In this document: piece after piece, positions 61,001 through 64,000 of the stretch
How positions within the stretch are numbered: position 1 is the first letter of the stretch
Layout: each line of letters begins with the position of its first letter
Assembly: GCF_017876625.1 (NCBI RefSeq)
Contig: NZ_JAGIOH010000001.1
Location: 310,001 to 374,000 of the forward strand
Direction: 5' to 3'
Source of the DNA: Streptomyces syringium
Lineage (GTDB): Bacteria > Actinomycetota > Actinomycetes > Streptomycetales > Streptomycetaceae
Length of the DNA stretch: 64,000 nucleotides
Program-made: the position numbers and the translations under genes
The notes under the pieces: generated by a model
Database searches by the model: none
What the model was told of the DNA's origin: nothing
The model's input: only the letters and a program-made list of their open reading frames with translations

Positions 61001-64000
61001 AGCCTCCTGGCTCGCGCGGCGCTCCTCGGCCTCGGCCTGCTTCTGCTGGGACTGCTCTTGGCCCATGCGGCCCTGGCCCTGGCCGACCGCGGCCTGGATC
61101 TGCGGTCCCCGCTCCTGCTGGGCGACGACCGCCACCCCGGGCTTGGCCCCTGCGGCCGCGCCGGCCCGGCGCCTCCCGCCCGCCCCGCCGCTGCCACCGG
61201 GCACGTCGCCCCGGAGCGTCTCTCCGGGCACGTCCGGGTAGATCTGGTCCTCGCCCATCGGCTTGGCCGCGTCCTCGCGGCCGACGCCGAGGATCTTCGC
61301 CGACGAGGACTTGAGGTTCTCGGCCTGCTGGTCGGTGCGCCGGGGGTCGCTCTCCCCGGTGAGCTGCACCTTGGGCGCCGTGCCCACGGTGGTGTTCAGG
61401 GACGGGTCCGAGGTGGGCACCTCACCCACCGCGTGCTGCATGTTCTGGACGTCCTGCGCGGTCACCTGGTTCGCCGCGTCATCCGCGACGTTGGGGCGGG
61501 ACACGTCGGCCGCCGGGTTCTGTCCCCCGACCTTCTCCCCGTCGGCTTTCTTTTGCTCTTTACCTCCCTCGGCGCCTTCCCGCTCGACGCGTTCGGTGAC
61601 CTGCTGGGCGGGGGCCGCCTCCTCCGGCGTACCGGAGAGCGTGCGCGGGGCACCTGAAGGGCGTTGCGCGGTAGGGGCGTCGGCCTCCAGAGCGGCGTGC
61701 TGCTCGCCGACCGAGCGGTCCACCGCCCCGTCGACGCCGTCGAGCGTGGGCACCATCTGGTCGGGCGGCAGAGTGCCGGCCGTGGCGAGGGCGCTCTGGG
61801 GGGCCTGGCCCGAGACGTCCGGGGGTGCCGGTTTCTCCGCCTCCTTCTCCTTGCCGCCCGTGCCACCGCCGCCGCCACAGCCGCCCTCGCCGCCACCGGC
61901 CTCCTCGGTGGTGGGCTGCGGGGCACCGGCGCAAGCACCACCGCCCTCCTCCATGGAGGCCTCCGGACCGGCCTGCGCACCGGGGGCACCCAAGGCGCCG
62001 GGTGCCTCGGTCTGCTCCGCGGCGGGGCCCATGGCACCGAGGCCGGGGCCGGGCTCCTCGGTTTCCGCCATGGCGCCGGGCGCTCCGGCGGCGTCCGAGG
62101 GCCCTGGGCCGCCCGGTCCCGGGCGGGCCCGCTCGGAGCGGCCACGCCCGTCCGCCGACGGGGCCTCGGCGACGGCCGGTTCGACGTCCTGCCGCCCGGG
62201 GCCGTCGCTGTGGGAGGGCTCGGGCGCCGCCTCCTGGTCCGTCTCCGGGCTCAGCTGGCCCGCCTCGGGCCCTCCCGCCTCCGGGTCGGGTCCGACTTCC
62301 TGCTCGACCGGCTTGTCCGGCTGGAGATCCCGTGCCGTGCGGCTCTCCGCCTCCCGGTCGGCCTCACGCCGGGCCGAGGCGTCTGCCTCGGGTGCCGGTG
62401 CGGGCCGGTCGGCCTCGGCTTGTCGGGGAGCGGGCGGTTCGGGTGCCTCCTCGGGTTCCTCCTCCGCCTCGTTCTCCCGGTCCTGCTGGATCTCATCGGC
62501 CTTGGTACTCGGCGGCTCGGGGAACGAGGGTGCTTCCTGCGCCGCCGGTCCGCCGGCGGAGACATCGAGCCGGTCGGCGGTCGGCACGGACGAGACATCG
62601 AGATCGGTGCTCGGGACGAAGTCCTCCGGACGCAGCTCCGGGCCGGCCGGCTTGGCGGCCTCCGGCTCTTCGTCCTGCGGGGTCTCGACGTCCTTCTCGG
62701 CCTCCGCCTCCACCCCCAGCGGCTCGTCCTCCGCCTTGCCCTGCTCGTCGTCGAGCAGACCGTGCCGGGCCAGCGGACTGTCCTTCGCACCGGCGAGCTT
62801 GTCCACCTGCTCAGGGCGGGCCGGGCCCGGCTGCCGGTCCTGGCGCCGGTCGACGGCCTTGGGCCTGGAACCCTCGGCAGGGCGGCGCTGCCCGGCCACG
62901 CGCTGCTGCTCGGGCGCACCGGGGGCCTGCGCGGCGGCAGCCGCTGCCCGAGATGGTTCGGCACCCACCACCGCCCCGGCGGCCGCGCCGACAGTGGCCT
63001 CTTGAGGGCGCCCGGTCCCGGCCGGGCCCGCCTCCCCGGCCCCGGGCTCGGGCTTCGGCTCGGGCTCCGCGTCCTCGGCGGACGGTTCCTCCTCCGCCTC
63101 CTCCTCGGGCTTCTTCTCCTTCTCCTCGGGCTTCTCGTCCTGGCCCTCTTCCTTGCCTTCTTCTTTGCCCTCTTCCTTGCCTTTCCCCTCTTCCTCGTCC
63201 TTCTCCCCCGCCGGGTCCTTCGGCAGATCCTTCGGCGGGACGTCGGACTCCTCGACCGGTTCGTGCGCCGGCTCCGTCACCGGCCCCGGGATCACTCCCG
63301 CGTCCGTCTCCGCCGGGCCGCGTTCGCTCCGCTCCACCAGCTCCAGCAGCCGCTCATGGTCCGAAGTCGGCAAGCGGAGCGAGAGCCTTTCCAGTACCGA
63401 TGCCTTCAACTCTGGTGCGAAGCGCGTCAGTTGCTGTCGCACCCGACCGGCCGCGTCCGTCGGGTCGCCGCGCAGCGAGCGGAGGATGCCCGCGGTGAGG
63501 CGGTCCACCAGCGTCGCCGGGTCCAGCAGCTCCGTGCGGAACTGGTCGGCGCGCACCCGTGCGTACCGCAGCCAGCCCGGTGTGGCGTTCCGCGTCACCT
63601 CCGGGCGCGGGCGCTGTGAGCGGGCGCCGTCCTCGGCCTGCCGTTCCACCGCGTCCTGCGGCATGCTGACCGCGCCGAGGTCGCGGCCCGCCTTCAGCGC
63701 GCCCAGGGGGTGCGGTGCCTGGACGGTGTGCAGCAGTTCGTGGGCGACCAGCCGCCGGCCGTCCTCCGTTCCCGGGCGGAACCTTCCTTCGGCGAAGAAG
63801 ACGTCCTCGCCGACGGTGACGGCGTCCGCGCCCAGCAGATCGGTCAGCAGAGCGGCGTCCCGGTCGGTGTGGACACGGACGCGGCTGAAGTCGTGACCGA
63901 GCCGCTCCTCCAGCTCGCGGCGCAGTCCGAGGTCGAGCGGCTGCCCGGCGCCGGTGATGATCTCTTTGGGTTCCGGGGTACGGGCCTTGGGCGCGCGGGC
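58037..64000 (-). CDS. Giant eCIS cargo: DUF4157 protein with C-terminal ADP-ribosyltransferase domain (N-terminus outside window)
   Basis: The frame is open to the right edge, so at least 1,987 residues are seen. Visible residues 19-95 are DUF4157 (LDLGLRRELEERLGHDFSRV, RVHTDRDAALL and the zincin motif HELLH at 87-91), the marker of injection-system cargo. An acidic Pro/Glu/Ala-rich region (about 250-1,100) follows, then an amphipathic and hydrophobic helical region (about 1,100-1,500; AFDALLSVVTGIFDFFRKIV, LPAIIISIVVEKVVSMIVPA), a Lys/Arg/Pro-rich linker and a C-terminal domain. The last 146 residues resemble cholera/heat-labile enterotoxin A: a YLRR segment, LVPRG, FISTTK and E-V-x-x-x-G-x-I-P. 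It is predicted to modify a target protein with ADP-ribose from NAD. Confidence 0.8.
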   Translation of the reverse strand, partial: ARAPKARTPEPKEIITGAGQPLDLGLRRELEERLGHDFSRVRVHTDRDAALLTDLLGADAVTVGEDVFFAEGRFRPGTEDGRRLVAHELLHTVQAPHPLGALKAGRDLGAVSMPQDAVERQAEDGARSQRPRPEVTRNATPGWLRYARVRADQFRTELLDPATLVDRLTAGILRSLRGDPTDAAGRVRQQLTRFAPELKASVLERLSLRLPTSDHERLLELVERSERGPAETDAGVIPGPVTEPAHEPVEESDVPPKDLPKDPAGEKDEEEGKGKEEGKEEGKEEGQDEKPEEKEKKPEEEAEEEPSAEDAEPEPKPEPGAGEAGPAGTGRPQEATVGAAAGAVVGAEPSRAAAAAAQAPGAPEQQRVAGQRRPAEGSRPKAVDRRQDRQPGPARPEQVDKLAGAKDSPLARHGLLDDEQGKAEDEPLGVEAEAEKDVETPQDEEPEAAKPAGPELRPEDFVPSTDLDVSSVPTADRLDVSAGGPAAQEAPSFPEPPSTKADEIQQDRENEAEEEPEEAPEPPAPRQAEADRPAPAPEADASARREADREAESRTARDLQPDKPVEQEVGPDPEAGGPEAGQLSPETDQEAAPEPSHSDGPGRQDVEPAVAEAPSADGRGRSERARPGPGGPGPSDAAGAPGAMAETEEPGPGLGAMGPAAEQTEAPGALGAPGAQAGPEASMEEGGGACAGAPQPTTEEAGGGEGGCGGGGGTGGKEKEAEKPAPPDVSGQAPQSALATAGTLPPDQMVPTLDGVDGAVDRSVGEQHAALEADAPTAQRPSGAPRTLSGTPEEAAPAQQVTERVEREGAEGGKEQKKADGEKVGGQNPAADVSRPNVADDAANQVTAQDVQNMQHAVGEVPTSDPSLNTTVGTAPKVQLTGESDPRRTDQQAENLKSSSAKILGVGREDAAKPMGEDQIYPDVPGETLRGDVPGGSGGAGGRRRAGAAAGAKPGVAVVAQQERGPQIQAAVGQGQGRMGQEQSQQKQAEAEERRASQEAQDQAVAENAEAQAGERGQAAEQVRAERTQWQTEQDQEIGRADTDAAKEHGDKNKEIDTKRTDTDKDVGKRQDEDNQKIQDNRKEAEEKARKEKERKKEESSGWWGWVKSKVKAAFDALLSVVTGIFDFFRKIVNGIIEKFREFANWAIEQARKFAVELIKKLADALIAIGDVLLAAFPELREKFRNKIRQWRDQAIAKVNEWADKLKAAVNKLLDLLAAGLNKLLNLLEKGLKAAVAMVRDAVVAAIDFAQKAIAMLGQFAALVADIAPDPGGWLSKLGTAAKEGIQNHLWSAVKTAVKSWFNEKVESVLGLGKTIINVLVKGCVSMAQIGRMAWQALVQSLPAIIISIVVEKVVSMIVPAAGAIMTIIQGLMAAWGTISKIIAAFGKFFGFLKAVKSGVGAACLFAQAVAAGVVALLEFITNFLLSRLKLAAKGVGGRLKAMAQKIMKGLAKATKGPRKAAGAAVNRAKQGLNRAAQALKRPGRPGPRPGPKPSPKKPSTPRRERPSTGKAPGKGTPARTKPSRRSPAGRALNGAKAAVKGALKKVSNAARALGRKLKNSKLGKSLTNGAKKIRDAFTRQRDRLRERWNKRQQQRKQQRDERDKRENSPKAKEDRLAKIVARIKPRLVSLLKRGLLEKIFNAVLRGLRIWNRLTGLAPVGGENFNLVASLNPEATVTEAHFDLFSVGPEEKVTTALRQEIEAAFVGRKVTKLSEVMSLCEAAAKKVKDKGGAAGKGSDAGQGGRGGGKGSREVKSGQRGKALKADERGVSDRLRWVAGEDVQRDGEPDSTVLYFDRPGQKIVSLAIADFRKAKTYKLISKHEDQELYQDDLGSEYVKESAGGFVPRYLRRNASEKDRERIGEGKSLVPRGPDAKPDIPGHVLGKDKTPFISTTKRSKADITSGKKNEDGKEVTPLGGQFGKVRIDLLRISPKNIFDLTTKKAQDMWTLSHPKKDTTKQALQDVIRTREVLIKGEIPADAYEYSEPS

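Noticed and set aside
61664..63619. Long plus-strand frames of about 500-650 codons at the right end
   Set aside because: Opposite the DUF4157 toxin gene; low-complexity Arg/Pro/Gly or Ser/Ala translations mirror the acidic repeats on the coding strand.

Overview
This window is high-GC actinobacterial DNA, almost certainly Streptomyces or a close relative. Third codon positions are strongly GC-biased, GTG and TTG starts are common, genes are often coupled by ATGA, GTGA or TGATG overlaps, and one gene carries a rare TTA codon. Families typical of the group are present (KASIII/ACP cassettes, a contractile injection system, an actinobacterial conjugation module). No tRNA, rRNA or CRISPR array was seen.

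Left part, about 1-24,000, is accessory and decayed. It holds an IS630 end inserted in a frameshifted IS5-type transposase, an ABC-exporter fragment cut off by a complete IS21-type element (istAB), broken genes, and then a compact conjugation (type IV secretion-like) module at 5,955-13,670: FtsK/TraB-like ATPase, lytic transglycosylase-NlpC/P60 hydrolase, small pilin-like protein, VirB6-like channel protein (frameshifted), and a two-gene VirB4 equivalent. An old transposase remnant, a complete ISL3 element with target duplication and a complete IS5-family element follow. Then come hypothetical proteins, an SMI1/KNR4-like protein, a GNAT acetyltransferase and a cytochrome P450 pseudogene with three lesions.

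Middle part, about 23,700-41,800. A tightly coupled operon at 23,864-29,731 encodes two rounds of KASIII, ACP and alpha/beta hydrolase, then a family 1 glycosyltransferase; this looks like a small uncharacterised biosynthetic cassette. Next are a darcynin-like gene divergent from a TetR regulator, a MerR regulator divergent from a double alpha/beta hydrolase, a cyanate-degradation operon (cynT, cynS, a nucleoside deaminase) with divergent cynR, small secreted proteins (one with four 37-residue Cys repeats), a TTC38-like TPR protein, and a MarR/hydrolase divergent pair.

Right part, about 41,900-64,000, all on the minus strand, is the baseplate/spike half and the cargo of a Streptomyces-type contractile injection system (eCIS). 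Reading in transcription order (right to left): a giant DUF4157 protein that runs off the window edge and ends in an enterotoxin-A-like ADP-ribosyltransferase domain; a HEAT-like partner; tube/spike adaptor; LysM protein; gp27-like hub; gp5-like spike; PAAR-like tip; gp25-like wedge; two large baseplate-J proteins; a tail-protein-I/beta-helix protein; a DUF6519 protein; and an N-acetylmuramoyl-L-alanine amidase. Sheath, tube, tape-measure and ATPase genes are not in the window and probably lie to the right. The most interesting finding is the toxin: a DUF4157 carrier with a swapped, lower-GC ADP-ribosyltransferase tip whose first catalytic glutamate is replaced by threonine, directly followed by a possible immunity gene.
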